NCBI RefSeq assembly: GCF_032854445.1
Contig: NC_088306.1
Location: forward strand, 6,943,924-7,007,923
DNA: 64,000 nucleotides
Direction of reading: 5' to 3'
Source: Liolophura sinensis
Taxonomy: Eukaryota > Mollusca > Polyplacophora > Chitonida > Chitonidae
Shown: positions 45,170 to 56,069 of the stretch, in pieces
Layout of the letters: every line of letters begins with the position of its first letter
How positions within the stretch are numbered: position 1 is the first letter of the stretch
The notes under the pieces: generated by a model
Database searches by the model: none
Told to the model about the DNA's origin: nothing
What the model saw: only the letters and a program-made list of their open reading frames with translations
Translations under genes and position numbers: made by a program

Positions 45170-45340
45170 GAAATTAAAACCATATTAAAGTGCACAAAAC
45201 TTTTCATTTTGACAATTGTCTGAAACAGAGAATAAAAACAAGCCTATATTTAGGCTTACATCAGCTGCCTTACCATGTAGATGTATATTAAAAAAATTGC
45301 CTCACAAACTTCTTTGAATGCTAAGAGCTACTCGTAGGTT
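45170..45340. repeat. Diverged relative of part of the 2.6-kb unit
   Basis: GTGCACAAAACTTTTCA, GTCTGAAACAGAGAATAAAA, CTTACCATGTAGATGTATAT, CTCACAAACTTCTTTGAATG and AGAGCTACT parallel 39425-39700 in the same order. So the tandem unit includes an older dispersed repeat. Confidence 0.55.
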
Positions 45341-47084
45341 ATATACCCTGCTATAATCTAGCTATATATATATACGCGAATATATTGCCGTATGAAATTG
45401 AAAAAAGAAAGCTGAAAAAAGTTTCGAAGGTCGGATCTGACCGACATAAAGCAGTGTGCTCCATACTTATTGGAGTGCCGATCGAGCGATGTACCCTGTG
45501 ACTACAAACCTCCCCACAGACGACGACATTCTCCGGAATGTTTTATGTTTAGTATATTAATATATATTAAGTCGGCACGTGAGAGGCGCGAACTGTGGAG
45601 GAAGGTCACTGTACAGTGATCACACCTACAAAATGCTACAAAATCTTCCCTTTCCTTACTAGGGCTGTGAATGCGTGCCTTTATAGGGGCCATATTATCT
45701 ACAAACTTTTCAAAGTAAAAGAAAATAAATTTATAAACAGTTAGGAATAAATTTATAATAGTTAGGAATAATACAGTCTAACATATAGAATTGGCATTGC
45801 GATAAATGATGTTTTATAGCAACAGACTGCTTAGAAAACATGATTTATTTATATATTTAACAGTGGTTTGGTACTATATATAAGAAATTTTCACTTAAAA
45901 GAAAGGGGCCAGGTTTTTGTTTTGATTTGATTTTATCTGGCAGACGATCCCACGAAACCGGGGAGAAGCTAACATGACCACGCTTGGAATAAGCCAGATA
46001 GCTGATTCGAGTGGTGCATTAGTACGCATGTGCGTAACGTGTCATAGGTGCGATAAACAAAAGCACGTGATCATTTATGCCTGTTCTTCGACATCACAGT
46101 GTTCGGGACTGCACAGAAATCGCCTCCAATCCAAATTCTCAAAATATGTTTTTTCTGAATTTTTGACTTCCAACTCAGCAGCGCACCCTAGTGGACTCTC
46201 CTTGAACCCATGTAAAGTCTCAGATGTCACAACAAGAGGAATAATACACACGGAATTTTCTGACCTGTGTGTAACTGTCGAGGGTTATAATGCTTTAACA
46301 CAGCCACGTGGATTTGTTTGTTTTGCAGCGATGAAATCTCGGTCATGCGCACTGGTAACATCTCTCCAGGTTATTATGGGCAAAAGGAAACTCGTGTTAG
46401 TGCTTGAAGGCCAGTGAAGCCGCATTTTCGTATCCACCTTCCTCTGACTGAACAGGATCCCTGTGAATATCATTGCAAATAGCTTGGTATCTTGACAACC
46501 TGCTGATTTAAAGGTGTGTCCGAAACATCGACGCCTGATTGCAACACGGAAATTCATCAGTGAAGTTAACATCACTATCAGCGATAGTGACGCCTTTGGC
46601 TTCGTTAGCGTTAACGATTTACAGTTGTGTTGGATATTCAACATAAATCTAAAAGTGCATAACTAATTCAAAAACCATGCACACGAACACTCGTTACAAA
46701 GCCATATGTCGTAACAGATATCATTACACCGTCACAGCGCAGGGATATTTATATTTTTTGGGAAAAATATGACCAAACTAACTAGTTGCTCAGTCTGTAG
46801 GCCTATACAGGATCAAATCAGTTCGTATTTCACGAACCCCATGAAGTGACCCTCACGCCTGGGGCCATTATAAAAAATCCTGACCAAACAAGAAGAGTAC
46901 CTGTCTTTGTGTTTATGAGCTTTGGGTGAGTAGGGGTAGAAATTTTGATTTACACAAAAATATACAGCCTGGTGTACTTATATACAAGCATGGTATATGA
47001 TTTGGATACTGATTTCACTCATTCGCCTCTCTCATTTCACATACTCTGCGTCTTTCAAGAGTCTTTTAAAACTGTGGAGTGCTT
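45341..47084. other. Gene-free stretch
   Basis: A 147-codon frame at 45974-46417 is the longest but has no recognised similarity, no splice signals fitting a gene model, and a composition typical of chance frames. No element was identified. Confidence 0.4.
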
Positions 47085-47215
47085 CTCTTGGTATGGCCCA
47101 GTCCTAATTTCGTACTTTATATACTTCCTTAGTTCTTTTTCGGTTTGTGTTAAAGGTCTTTTCTGCAATTGACCTTGCAATCATTGGCCTGGAACGTATT
47201 TCTTGATATTCGACT
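47085..47215 (+). repeat. Dispersed repeat family D copy
   Basis: GTCCTAATTTCGTACTTTAT, TTCCTTAGTTCTTTTTCGGT, TTGTGTTAAAGG and CAATTGACCTTGCAATCATTGG. Confidence 0.65.
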
Positions 47216-47260
47216 TTTAAAAAAATTCTTTTTTCCTGATAAGCTGCAGACGTCCGTGTT

Positions 47261-47510
47261 GATTTATTTATTTGATTGGTGTCTAACGCCGCAGAAAATA
47301 ATATTTCCTTTATACGGCAGCGGCCGGCATTATCGTGGGCAGAAACAGGGCAGGGTCCGGAAATCCACGACCGTCCGCAGGTTGCCGGAGGACCTTCCCT
47401 CGTAACGCAGTAGATAAAGCCAGCATGAGTTGGAGTTGAGTTTACAGCAACTGCATTGGTGAGGGGCGTCTGAGTCACTGTACACTGCTAGTACCTAACC
47501 ATTAGGCCAC
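47261..47510 (-). mobile_element. SINE-1, diverged near-full-length copy
   Basis: TTTATTTGATTGGTGTCTAA, AATATTTCCTTTATACGGCA, GGCCGGCATTATCGTGGGCA and CAGCATGAGTTGGAGTTGAG, ending CCTAACCATTAGGCCACACG. The head has drifted most. Confidence 0.85.
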
Positions 47511-47849
47511 ACGATGTCTGTGTAGACAGACTAGTCCACTTCATTCCCCGGAGGAGATACTTAAACCACGCCGCCGTGATATTCCAAATTAGCATTAAAA
47601 TATTGATCAAATACAGATATGAACATGCTTTATTCGTCAGCTGTGCAAATTTAGTCTAACCCAAGCGTGCCAAGCCCTACCTTGCACAGCTGGTCATTGT
47701 TAGCCTTGGGAATATTAGATAGTCAAACAAGGCTAAATGTTCTTTTTCTCGAAGGAATCCTGTCTTATCCTAGTTTTCAGAACCATGTTTCTCTCTCAGA
47801 TTTGCTGTCTACATTCCCAGCTTTTGTTTCCACATTCCTCTAACCTTTA

Positions 47850-48085
47850 TATGTTAAATTTAACGGATTGTCTATTTGTCTGAGTGATGCTACAATGATT
47901 TCTGTTATTGCTGTACATTATTCTGTTAAATATGACATACGTATTTTTTAAATTTAACACAAAGATTGTATTAGACAAACAGTATATTATGTTGATCATG
48001 GCGCAGTACACTGTATTATGTTATAACAACATGATACATTCCAGCATTACTCAATCAACGGACTTTCTGGCAAAATTAACAGATT
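47850..48085. repeat. MITE-like palindromic repeat, family F
   Basis: The left arm TGTTAAATTTAACGGATTGT-CTATTTGTCTGAGTGATGCT and the right arm AGCATTACTCAATCAACGGA-CTTTCTGGCAAAATTAACA are inverted copies. Internal AT-rich words repeat the pattern. Confidence 0.7.
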
Positions 48086-48587
48086 ATTTTTTTAGCGTAT
48101 GCGCAATGAATCGTTGCATTCACTAACCTAGAACTCGGTCGTGGCAGCTGTGGGGTCATCAACATGCAAAAGTTGTGCACTACACAAAAACACCTTTATT
48201 TTAGTTTCTGACTAGTTCTGAATTCCTAAGACTCGTACATTTTTCTGCAAATAATAAAGAATAATACGGTAAGGTCACGGATAGCAGAAAAATACAGCGG
48301 TCGTATCGAATAGGAGAGTGTATGAAGATTGTAACAGATTTTAGACCTAGGCTGTGTTCAGCTCTCCGCATACATGTATCTATGGATTTGTGAACATACA
48401 CCGACAGATGTTTCTTTTTGACACTCAAACAGATACATTTAGAAGAAAGTTTATCTAAACACAACTGGGTGTTTTTTTTTTTACTAGTATATTGTTAAAA
48501 CTCAGTTAGTTTGTATTTGATAAGACGGGGGTTTACCCATTCTCATTTTGTTTCTAATAATGACAAATTCACCTGGATTCTCAGCAA

Positions 48588-48925
48588 ATTATCTGTTAAA
48601 TTTATCAGAAAGTCTGTTATCTGAGTGACGCTACAATGTATTCTCTTATTAGAGCAGATTATCCTGTTAAACATAGCACACATATTCTAATAATTTAACA
48701 TAACGACAAACAGGATATTATGTTGAAAATGACACACTATAGTATCATAATAACAGAATACATTCTAGCATTCTATATGTTGAATATGACACAATATGGT
48801 ATCATAATAACAGAATACATTCTAGCATTCTATATGTTGAATATGACACAATATGGTATCATAATAAAAGAATACATTCTAGCATCACTCAGACAACAGA
48901 TTTTCTGTTAATTAACAGATTAAGT
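48588..48925. repeat. MITE-like palindromic repeat, family F, with internal amplification
   Basis: Left arm ATCAGAAAGTCTGTTATCTG-AGTGACGCTACAATGTATTC. Right arm GAATACATTCTAGCATCACT-CAGACAACAGATTTTCTGTT. The segment next to the right arm is present three times in tandem as a 57-bp unit (48720-48888). Confidence 0.8.
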
Positions 48926-49844
48926 TTTTAAGACTTTATGTAAAGTGTGCACAACATTGTTCTTACCTAGTCTAAACTACATAATCTTCGTCTTACTCCC
49001 CTTAGTCAGAGGACGTAGCCTTAACACAAGCCGGTATTTTTTCATTGGTATATTGTTAAAACTTAAGCAGTTTGTTATTGACACGACCGGCGTTTGCTCA
49101 TTCCTTAAGTGCCGCTTTGAGGTTTAAATTTGGTCTCTAGATATAGTCTCGTTCCCGATGGTTCGCTTACAGCAGTACTCCAGTGCCTGATTTTTCTCTC
49201 TCCAACCCCCGGCAAAAGCCATACTCTTTACAGCGTATGGACCGGTCTCTACATTCGCTGGCGTTAAACACCAAGCCCTCACTCACTCTACATTCGCTTT
49301 AAATCGGTGCTAAAGCAAATTTGACACAGAAACAACGCAGAAAATGATATCAGAAAACACTAGAACTAGAACTTTGCCTCATCTTTTGTTCTGATAATAC
49401 GTCATACACATGTATTCCTTTTATTTAAGGTATGCAAAATATGTTGTAGCTAACACCTGAAGCACTTTTCTTCATAAATACTGCCTAAATAGTACCGCGC
49501 AATAACATCATTCTTAACGCTAAGCCTAAGCAGGTCGACAAGCGTCGCAAAAGCCACACAGGTCAAAGGTCAAGCTTGTCTAATCCCGGCAGAGATGTAA
49601 GAGTGTAGGGAGTGGCACATGCTCTGAAAGGAGTATGACGTTTAAACTGTAAACGTGACGTCATTTTTTATCCGCCAACCGATATAAACAATTAAAGGGG
49701 GAAAACACGTAATAATTACGTTAACTTCCTATAAAAGGCTGTGCAAAGTTATTTGTAAATATAATCAGACAATTGTGTCGAGTACTTACCTGGATATTGA
49801 CCTTTGTAAGCTGGAACCAGATTCATATTTTTGGCGATTGACAG
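48926..49844. other. Gene-free stretch with a SINE-2 tail word
   Basis: GCGTTAAACACCAAGCCCTC-ACTCAC (49261-49287) is a SINE-2-type end. The preceding 120 bp may be a diverged body, but I could not align it. Otherwise nothing is recognised. Confidence 0.4.
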
Positions 49845-49933
49845 AATTAATATGGTTACAAATGGACATGGTACAGAGTATGACACAGAACTTCAACACA
49901 AAATAAAAGGTGTTGAAATATTTGTCGTCACAG
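49845..49933 (+). CDS. Exon-like segment, unknown protein
   Basis: An 89-bp segment between GATTGACAG and GTGAGA. It is open in the frame INMVTNGHGTEYDTELQHKI and onward to KGVEIFVVTG. The composition is protein-like and both splice signals are good, so an internal exon of a plus-strand gene is plausible. Partner exons were not found. On the other strand a good donor (CCAG|GTAAGTACTC, minus strand near 49786) lies close by, so the region might instead belong to a minus-strand gene. The function is unknown. Confidence 0.35.
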
Positions 49934-50019
49934 GTGAGAACAGTTCTACTGTATCACACGACTTGAGAAATATGCTAGGCAACTTTGCTTGATATTAAAT
50001 TAGTGATCGCCTGTCTCAC

Positions 50020-50102
50020 CCTGTTCCAAAGACATGAATGACACCTTTTTCCCGTAGGATCTTCTCAAGTTCACAAACGTTCAGATTCTCAAGTTTCGCC
50101 AT
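50020..50102 (-). CDS. Possible first coding exon of an unknown protein
   Basis: The minus strand reads AAAGATGGCG (a good initiation context) and then MAKLENLNVCELEKILREKG-VIHVFGT, followed by a donor GTGAGA at 50019. The LxVxELxxILRxKG pattern resembles a SAP-type helix (inference). Without splicing a stop follows at once. No second exon was located, so this may be an isolated or pseudogene exon. Confidence 0.4.
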
Positions 50103-50289
50103 CTTTCGTCTACTCTAAATTACTTTTTATGGAACTTTTTTACAAACGCCCATGTTATGGTAAATGTGATCAACATTTTTCACAGGTCACATGATACAGT
50201 TAGACTTTTTCTACTTTCGAAGAGATCGAACTCGAAACTCACCCATTGCTGATTTACCGGTTGTTTTACAGGAGATAGAGATTTCTACT

Positions 50290-50345
50290 TTCAGCAGTTT
50301 AGCCTACCCCCCCCCCCCAAAAAAAAAACAAACAAACAAAAAAAA
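50290..50345. repeat. Poly-C / poly-A low-complexity run
   Basis: C10-11 followed by A-rich sequence with CAAA steps. Assembly length here is likely to be imprecise. Confidence 0.85.
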
Positions 50346-50539
50346 AAATAAAATAAACAGAAATAAATAAAAAAGACAGGAGGAATGAGACGCCAATATT
50401 TTGAAAGTTCAGAGTATAATTTTGCGGTAAGCGAACAATTAAGCATAACATATAGCGGTCGCAATAAAACATATAATATATTAGTAGATAGAATATAAAA
50501 TATAAAATACAAAATGTGTAGACGTATGCAAACAATAAA

Positions 50540-50990
50540 ATGTATCATACATGAATAGCACTATAACAGAACAATAATGTATATAGCATTACGTGAACAA
50601 AACAAAGAAGAATATCAAATACCTGATACACATAAGAGGGTATAGCATTTAAAGTAAACTGAACAACAAAAGGATAACGCGTAGCGGTGACAGAACCAGC
50701 AGAAACAGCAGTAGCAGAACAATAATGCATAGCAAATATAAGTGACAGTGCAATAATATATCATATACTGCGGTAATGGAACAATATAATGCACGGCAAA
50801 TAGATGTAGCCAAACAGCAAAATGTGATGTGCAGCAATAACAGAACTATAAAACAAGGCAAATATCAGTAACAGAACAATAAAACAAGGCAAATATCAGT
50901 AGCAGAAAAATAAAATATGACGTACAGGAGTGAAAGAAATAATGGCACATATAAGTAACAAAAAAAAATAAACTATGATACTGAGCGGTA
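50540..50990. repeat. Degenerate AGCAGAACAATAA-type tandem repeat
   Basis: The words CAGAACAATAA, GGCAAATATCAGTAGCAG and AACAAGGCAAATATCAGTAA recur roughly every 30-40 bp with heavy divergence. The minus-strand Leu/Ile-rich frames here come from the repeat. Confidence 0.6.
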
Positions 50991-51484
50991 CGAAAACAAT
51001 ACACCAGCCTACGATATTTACATTGATATAACAGTTTGACATTTGTTCAGTCCACCATTGCGTTTAACGCTAAATATTCACCCACACTGGTTATGACCTA
51101 ACAGTTACTATAGAAATATGATACACCCTCAGTTTGGAAAAAACTGGTTTGGAAATATGATAAACCGTTAGACCCTCAGAGATTGTCGATGACGTTGTTT
51201 GGTAACATTAAGAGACTTACATCCAGGTCAGTCTGTCCGTTGTTTGGACTAAATGTTACGAAACGATGAATCTGTTATGTGGTGATAACTTTTTCATAAG
51301 CCTTTCGTTTTGTGGATTCCGTGTACTTGCCATGATGTTTACGGTCTGTGCGTTCGACAGAAATCCCAACTTCTTACAAACAATATTTTCTCCTCCTTTT
51401 GGATCATACCTAAAGATGCTTTATTGGGCTTTGAAACAAATTAGTTATTACAGGTATTACAAACTAAGGAAACAATGCATCACA

Positions 51485-52615
51485 TCAGAATGTTTGCTCT
51501 TTAGAAATGATGTTCGCTTTTTCATCGGGGAGAAGAAGATCCGGAGCATTGCCATTGCAAAGTTTGTCCTCGTAGGCGTTTATCTCCGGCTGATTTCCGT
51601 TTCTCGAACGAGATATTCCCGTTATTCTCAGAAAGTTCCTCCGAAAAGATGGACCCAACGAGACATAGATGAAAAAATTGATGGAAAAACTCATGTAGAA
51701 AATCATTTGGAGAACTCTCTGCAGAACGAACAGTAATGGTGTCGGTTTTGTCGTTTGCTTCGTCATCATTTCGAACAAAGCGCGGAGCCTGACGGAATGG
51801 CTGGGTAAATTGAGGATCAGAAAGACCAATGACACCCACAGTAGCATTTTGCTGACTGTGGCTTTGAGTCGAAAGCTGCCTCTGTGCCTGGCAGGTGCAC
51901 GCTTCCGGTAAGTTTTTAAGATGTTGAAAATAATCCGAGATGTAACGATCAGAATAATGGCACAGGGGAGAATGAGTGTGATGAAACAGTCTCCGTAAAT
52001 GAGGACTGTACTGATGGTTTTATACTCCATTTTAATAAAACAGACGGACTTCCGACCTCTTGAGACGATGCCATTAATCCAGGTGGAGACGCTATAGATC
52101 ATACAACCGATGACTGTGGTGATTAAAATTCTAAACAACGCCTTCTTCGGAGTGCAGAACAGGGATACTTTGAACGGTTGACAGATTCGATAATAGTTCT
52201 CAACAGTCACCCAGACGATGAACCAAACTGAAAGGAAGCCACAAAGGTAGCTGAAGAAGATTTCTGCCTGACAGACGCCGTGGGTGTGGATGATCGGAAC
52301 GCCGACGTACTGAAGCCATATGACAAAGAGGCAGATGAGGAAACCCGAGTCCGTCACGGCACGAGCCGCCAGATACAGCGAGCAAGACATCACGCGCATC
52401 TTCTTGTTGAGGAACGTCACTGCCGACAAAGCGTTCCCGATCAGTCCTATGATGACGATTATAGGGATCCCGATGAGTTCCATCTGTTTGACTGCAACGA
52501 CATAAATGTTCTCACTGTCACCAGCTGTACTGCCATTCCCCGGAGATACGAATCCTTCGCTCAAATTCCGGCCCAAGGAATAGTTTGGAGAGAGAGCTGC
52601 TGATGATGTCTCCAT
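51485..52615 (-). CDS. Class A (rhodopsin-like) G-protein-coupled receptor, probable peptide receptor
   Basis: A 376-residue intact frame. The N-terminus has three N-glycosylation sequons (NYS, NLS, NGS). Seven hydrophobic segments follow. Key positions are GLIGN (N61, TM1), D89 in TM2, C115 before TM3 paired with C192 in the second loop, E139-N140-Y141 where most receptors have D/E-R-Y, P271 in TM6 (LILNLPS) and SINFFIY (311-317) in place of NPxxY. A basic helix 8, GPSFRRNF, comes next. SINFFxY and the short loops resemble invertebrate FMRFamide- or myosuppressin-type receptors (family knowledge), so a neuropeptide ligand is likely but not specified. I chose Met at 52615. An in-frame Met 68 codons upstream is less likely because an acceptor (TTTTTGCAG, exon edge at 52683) lies between. 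The coding part has no intron. Confidence 0.9.
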   Translation of the reverse strand: METSSAALSPNYSLGRNLSEGFVSPGNGSTAGDSENIYVVAVKQMELIGIPIIVIIGLIGNALSAVTFLNKKMRVMSCSLYLAARAVTDSGFLICLFVIWLQYVGVPIIHTHGVCQAEIFFSYLCGFLSVWFIVWVTVENYYRICQPFKVSLFCTPKKALFRILITTVIGCMIYSVSTWINGIVSRGRKSVCFIKMEYKTISTVLIYGDCFITLILPCAIILIVTSRIIFNILKTYRKRAPARHRGSFRLKATVSKMLLWVSLVFLILNLPSHSVRLRALFEMMTKQTTKPTPLLFVLQRVLQMIFYMSFSINFFIYVSLGPSFRRNFLRITGISRSRNGNQPEINAYEDKLCNGNAPDLLLPDEKANIISKEQTF

Positions 52616-52683
52616 TGTACGATGGTAACAGTGGTATAGTGGAGCCCTTTCATTCAGTGCTGTAGTACAGCTGACGTTCGTAT
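52616..52683 (-). other. 5'UTR start of the GPCR exon
   Basis: The minus strand has TTTTTGCAG directly before 52683, a strong acceptor 67 bp upstream of the chosen ATG. It suggests an upstream untranslated exon. The reading frame is open through it. Confidence 0.5.
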
Positions 52684-53021
52684 CTGCAAAAATCAGAACA
52701 TCCTCCTTTTTATTTATTGATTTATTTGTAAGCATTCCACAGTGCAAACTGACATGAACTGACATGTATAGCGTGTATACTACTCTTTGTGGTGTATGTT
52801 TAGTTTGAAATGGTGACACGAGTCCAAGCTGAGTAGTAGGGGCTGTACTGCCCGAGGGCGTTTGTGATTATCCGGAAAAGTTTATGCTCGCAGTTTCCGA
52901 CGACTGATCGTAACAGGAATACAGATAAATATCCCAGCGCCTGACTGGTCGTCGCGGGTGTTCCACATAGACTTCTTGTCAGTTTGGTTCCAGCCCTGTG
53001 TGTCTTCCTTTTAAACTATTT

Positions 53022-53245
53022 GATTATTTATTTGTTTATTTGATTGGTGTTTCACGCCGTACTCGAGAATGTTTAACTTATACGATGGCGACCAGCCTTA
53101 CGGTTGGTTTAAACAGTGCAGAACACAGGCAAAACCCACGTTGCTAGCAGACCACGTAAGACCAGAGATGAAGCCAGCATGAGGTCGACCTTAATTCACG
53201 ACCGCATTGTTGAGAGACTCCCGAGTCATTCTGTTGTGCAGGCCC
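53022..53245 (-). mobile_element. SINE-1 copy, diverged
   Basis: TTATTTGATTGGTGTTTCAC, GCCGTACTCGAGAATGTTTA, GATGGCGACCAGCCTTACGG and GCCAGCATGAGGTCGACC, then CGACCGCATTGTTGAGAG. It lies 400 bp upstream of the GPCR. Confidence 0.85.
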
Positions 53246-53950
53246 CTAGATGGGGAACGGAAACTTCCGAAGGACCGTCTCAGCGAATTGCTCGATCTCA
53301 TTCTGGGATGGTGAAGCACCTAATTAGGAACTATCACTGAGTCGGTCAAGTGTAGCCAAATTTGGTTAGATAATGAAATATTGACCTAATTTCAACCAAC
53401 GTAGAATTACGAAAACCCCATAACCAAAATTTGTCCTTCAGTGGTTACTACGGACAAAATCATATCATCGCCATGCTGATACAGAATCGTGTGCCTCCGA
53501 CCTTGACCTATACTTCATTTGGCCAGACAGCAAATTAGTCTTGTTGCAATATGTGATAGAAGGAACGTAGACATCGCAGCGCTGGGATTTGCACTAGTGT
53601 GCAATATCTCGCATCTGGGCAATGCACTAGCCCACATAGATTCATCTCTTCAGTTTCATTACATTGCGGCACTCAAGAGTATTACCACTGGGCAGGTCAG
53701 GTACATGTAGGTACGAATATTGTATTACAGTTTGATTTGTGAGACAAAGGCAATACCACAGGGAATACACCTTGTCGAATAAATTGTTGAAAGGCTTACC
53801 CAGGGATTTCACGCTGTGAATATTCAAAACTCTTTGACCTAGAAACTATTTTTTAACATTTTGCTTATTGCCGAAGTTAGAAAAGAATAATTATAAGCAC
53901 ATCTTAGAGTTTATGGTCATATTCGTCGTATTCGGAAGACACATTCGGAA
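53246..53950. other. Gene-free stretch
   Basis: No element or gene recognised. Confidence 0.4.
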
Positions 53951-53954
53951 GTCG

Positions 53955-54037
53955 TATTCGGAAGCCGAGGTGGTGTAGTGGGATGATCGTCTACCTGGCA
54001 AAAGGTAGATTCGCAGTTCAACTCCTATCGAGTCTAT
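53955..54037 (+). mobile_element. tRNA-like SINE head of another family
   Basis: GCCGAGGTGGTGTAGTGGGA (A-box-like) and GATTCGCAGTTCAACTCC (B-box-like) are spaced as in a tRNA promoter. A (TATG)n run follows. The cloverleaf is incomplete, so this is not a functional tRNA gene. Confidence 0.5.
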
Positions 54038-54072
54038 ATGTATGTGTGTATGTATGTATGTATGTATGTATA
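54038..54072. repeat. (TATG)n microsatellite
   Basis: About eight TATG units with one TGTG variant. Confidence 0.9.
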
Positions 54073-54130
54073 CATGGTTGCTTGCTTGCTTGTGGTTTTA
54101 CCTCGTATTTATCAATTTTTCAGTCATATG

Positions 54131-54397
54131 ATTTATTTATTTATTTGATTGGTGTTTTACGCCGTACTCAAGAATATTTCACTTATACGACGGCGGCCAG
54201 CATTATGGTGGGTGGAAACCGGGCAGAGTCCGGGGGAAACCCACGACCATCCACAGGTTGCTGAAAGACTTTCCCACGTACGGCAGGAGAGGAAGCAACC
54301 ATGAGCTGGACTTGAACCCAAAGCGACCGCATTGGTGAGAGCCTCCTGGGTCATTACGCTAAGCTAGAGCGCTAACCAACTGAGCCACGGAGGCCCC
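54131..54397 (-). mobile_element. SINE-1, full length, inserted into a SINE-3
   Basis: Complete from (TTTA)n to CTGAGCCACGGAGGCCCC. TTCAGTCA stands on both sides (before ATATG at left, before GTCGAAG at right). SINE-3 sequence (AATTTTTCAGTCATATG, then GACGAGAAGTCATTAGGTG) resumes across it. Confidence 0.92.
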
Positions 54398-54400
54398 TTC

Positions 54401-54550
54401 AGTCAGTCGAAGACGAGAAGTCATTAGGTGTGTGTACATATACTGGGTCTTCCTGTGGCAGGGCAAGTCCATGCCGCCAATGAAGTATTACCCTGAAGAC
54501 GCCAGACATGACACCCCACCGGGTCACATTATACTAACACCAGGTTTGGT
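54401..54550 (-). mobile_element. SINE-3, part right of the nested SINE-1
   Basis: AAGACGAGAAGTCATTAGGT, GTGTGTACATATACTGGG, CAGGGCAAGTCCATGCCGCC and CACCCCACCGGGTCACATTA. Its left end lies at about 54090-54130. Confidence 0.75.
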
Positions 54551-54769
54551 GCACAGCTTAAGAGGTAATTATTCAATCCGATTCATTGTCTAAATTCACA
54601 TCTGACTACAAATATATCAATCGTTACTCTGTGATTGGATTCTTTTAGTATATTATTTTCCAGGGAGAATTTGACGACAACACAACATTTTGAGTAATTC
54701 AAAACCAGTGACGTCTAAAAAATTGCAATCAACACCACTGTACTTTTATCTAATTTTGCCTAAGCCGCT

Positions 54770-54832
54770 ATGCTGGGGGACGGGGGTGGGGGGGGGGGGG
54801 GTGGGTAGGGAAGGAAGGGTTCCTTGCTGATA
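54770..54832. repeat. Poly-G low-complexity tract
   Basis: G-rich run with more than ten consecutive G. Similar G or C runs stand at 55215-55231 and 55274-55288 and flank a short region in opposite sense. Confidence 0.9.
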
Positions 54833-55429
54833 CATTTACATAAGCAGTTAAAATTAATTCGGAACTAACTGTCGTTGTACTCCATCGTATAAGTGAAATA
54901 TTCTTGAGTATTCACAAAGGATACGTAGGTCAACCTAGTCTAGTGGTGGCAGTGATGTAAATCGAGAGAGGCCCATGCTCTGAAAACAGATGCCCTGGAA
55001 GCACGCGGTCATCAGAAACCGTAATGTCAGTCTTACATGGCGATGAGAGACGTCATGGTCAAATAATTTGACTTAGATGTGCATGTACGTGCAAAAAATT
55101 TAAATAAATACATAAACGACAGGTGTGGTTTTCCGTCCAATGAGGTAACTGGGTGAAATCACGTGACTCAGGTGAAGTCCTCGCAAATTCAATTGTCGGT
55201 AATTTTGGTGTGTGTGTGGGGGGGGGGGGGGCAATTTCAGGTTTAGGAATTAATTTAATTTTAGGACTGATGCACCCCCCCCCCCCCCTCAGGTTTCAAT
55301 TCGGGAGCGCATACGTCCGGCGAACGAATTAAGAAGACACTGGAATTATATAATGTTTAGGGCACTAGATAATATTATTATTAATAATAATATTACTCTT
55401 ATTCCACTGCGTATAGAAGTCTGTTGGTG

Positions 55430-55495
55430 ATAATACTGGCCGCCATCATATAAGTGAGACCAATATTCTGCAGTAGGACGTAAAACACAAATTAA
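55430..55495 (+). mobile_element. SINE-1 3' end fragment
   Basis: ATACTGGCCGCCATCATATA, AGTGAGACCAATATTCTGCA and ACGTAAAACACAAATTAAAT. Only the last 65 bp is present. Confidence 0.65.
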
Positions 55496-56069
55496 ATCAA
55501 TCAGCAAAATCTAAAAAAAAAACAAAAAAAAAACAAATACCACTGCTTATCACAATCACAAGGTTCATCATCTATACACAGTTCAACAACTGGTTATATT
55601 TCACACATCTGTTACCGTTTAATGATTTGTTTCACCAGGCCATTCCACAACGGTATGGGTAGGACCCTGATCCCCTCCATACTACTATCACGACGCCCTG
55701 GTGGGCCCATCATGGTTTCATCATGGACATATTATCTGACCAACCTGATCAGAATTTGCGGCTTTTGTTACGAATTTATTTACCGCCAATAAATGGGTGT
55801 GATGTCATCATACAGTGACGAGACGTATTTTTTCCAGCTAGACAATTTCTCGCAAAGTTCGATTCCATAGTGCCGGTGTATGTAACATACTACTTTAAAC
55901 TTTTCTGATGAAGTACTCATACGCTGACTTAATATATTACGACGTAATGTTTTTTAAACTTGCACGTTGGAACAATTTGGGAACAGATGCGAATGATGAT
56001 GTGATGTTAACATTAGATAGTGTAGATAATCTGCAAAAAGTGACATTGCTGTAGGTTTTTCACGCTGAC

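Noticed and set aside
45974-46417. 147-codon plus-strand frame
   Set aside because: No domain, no flanking splice sites that extend it, and composition like chance. It cannot be excluded as a lineage-specific gene without transcripts.
51266-51736. Plus-strand 156-codon frame
   Set aside because: It partly overlaps the GPCR in antisense and shows no domain.
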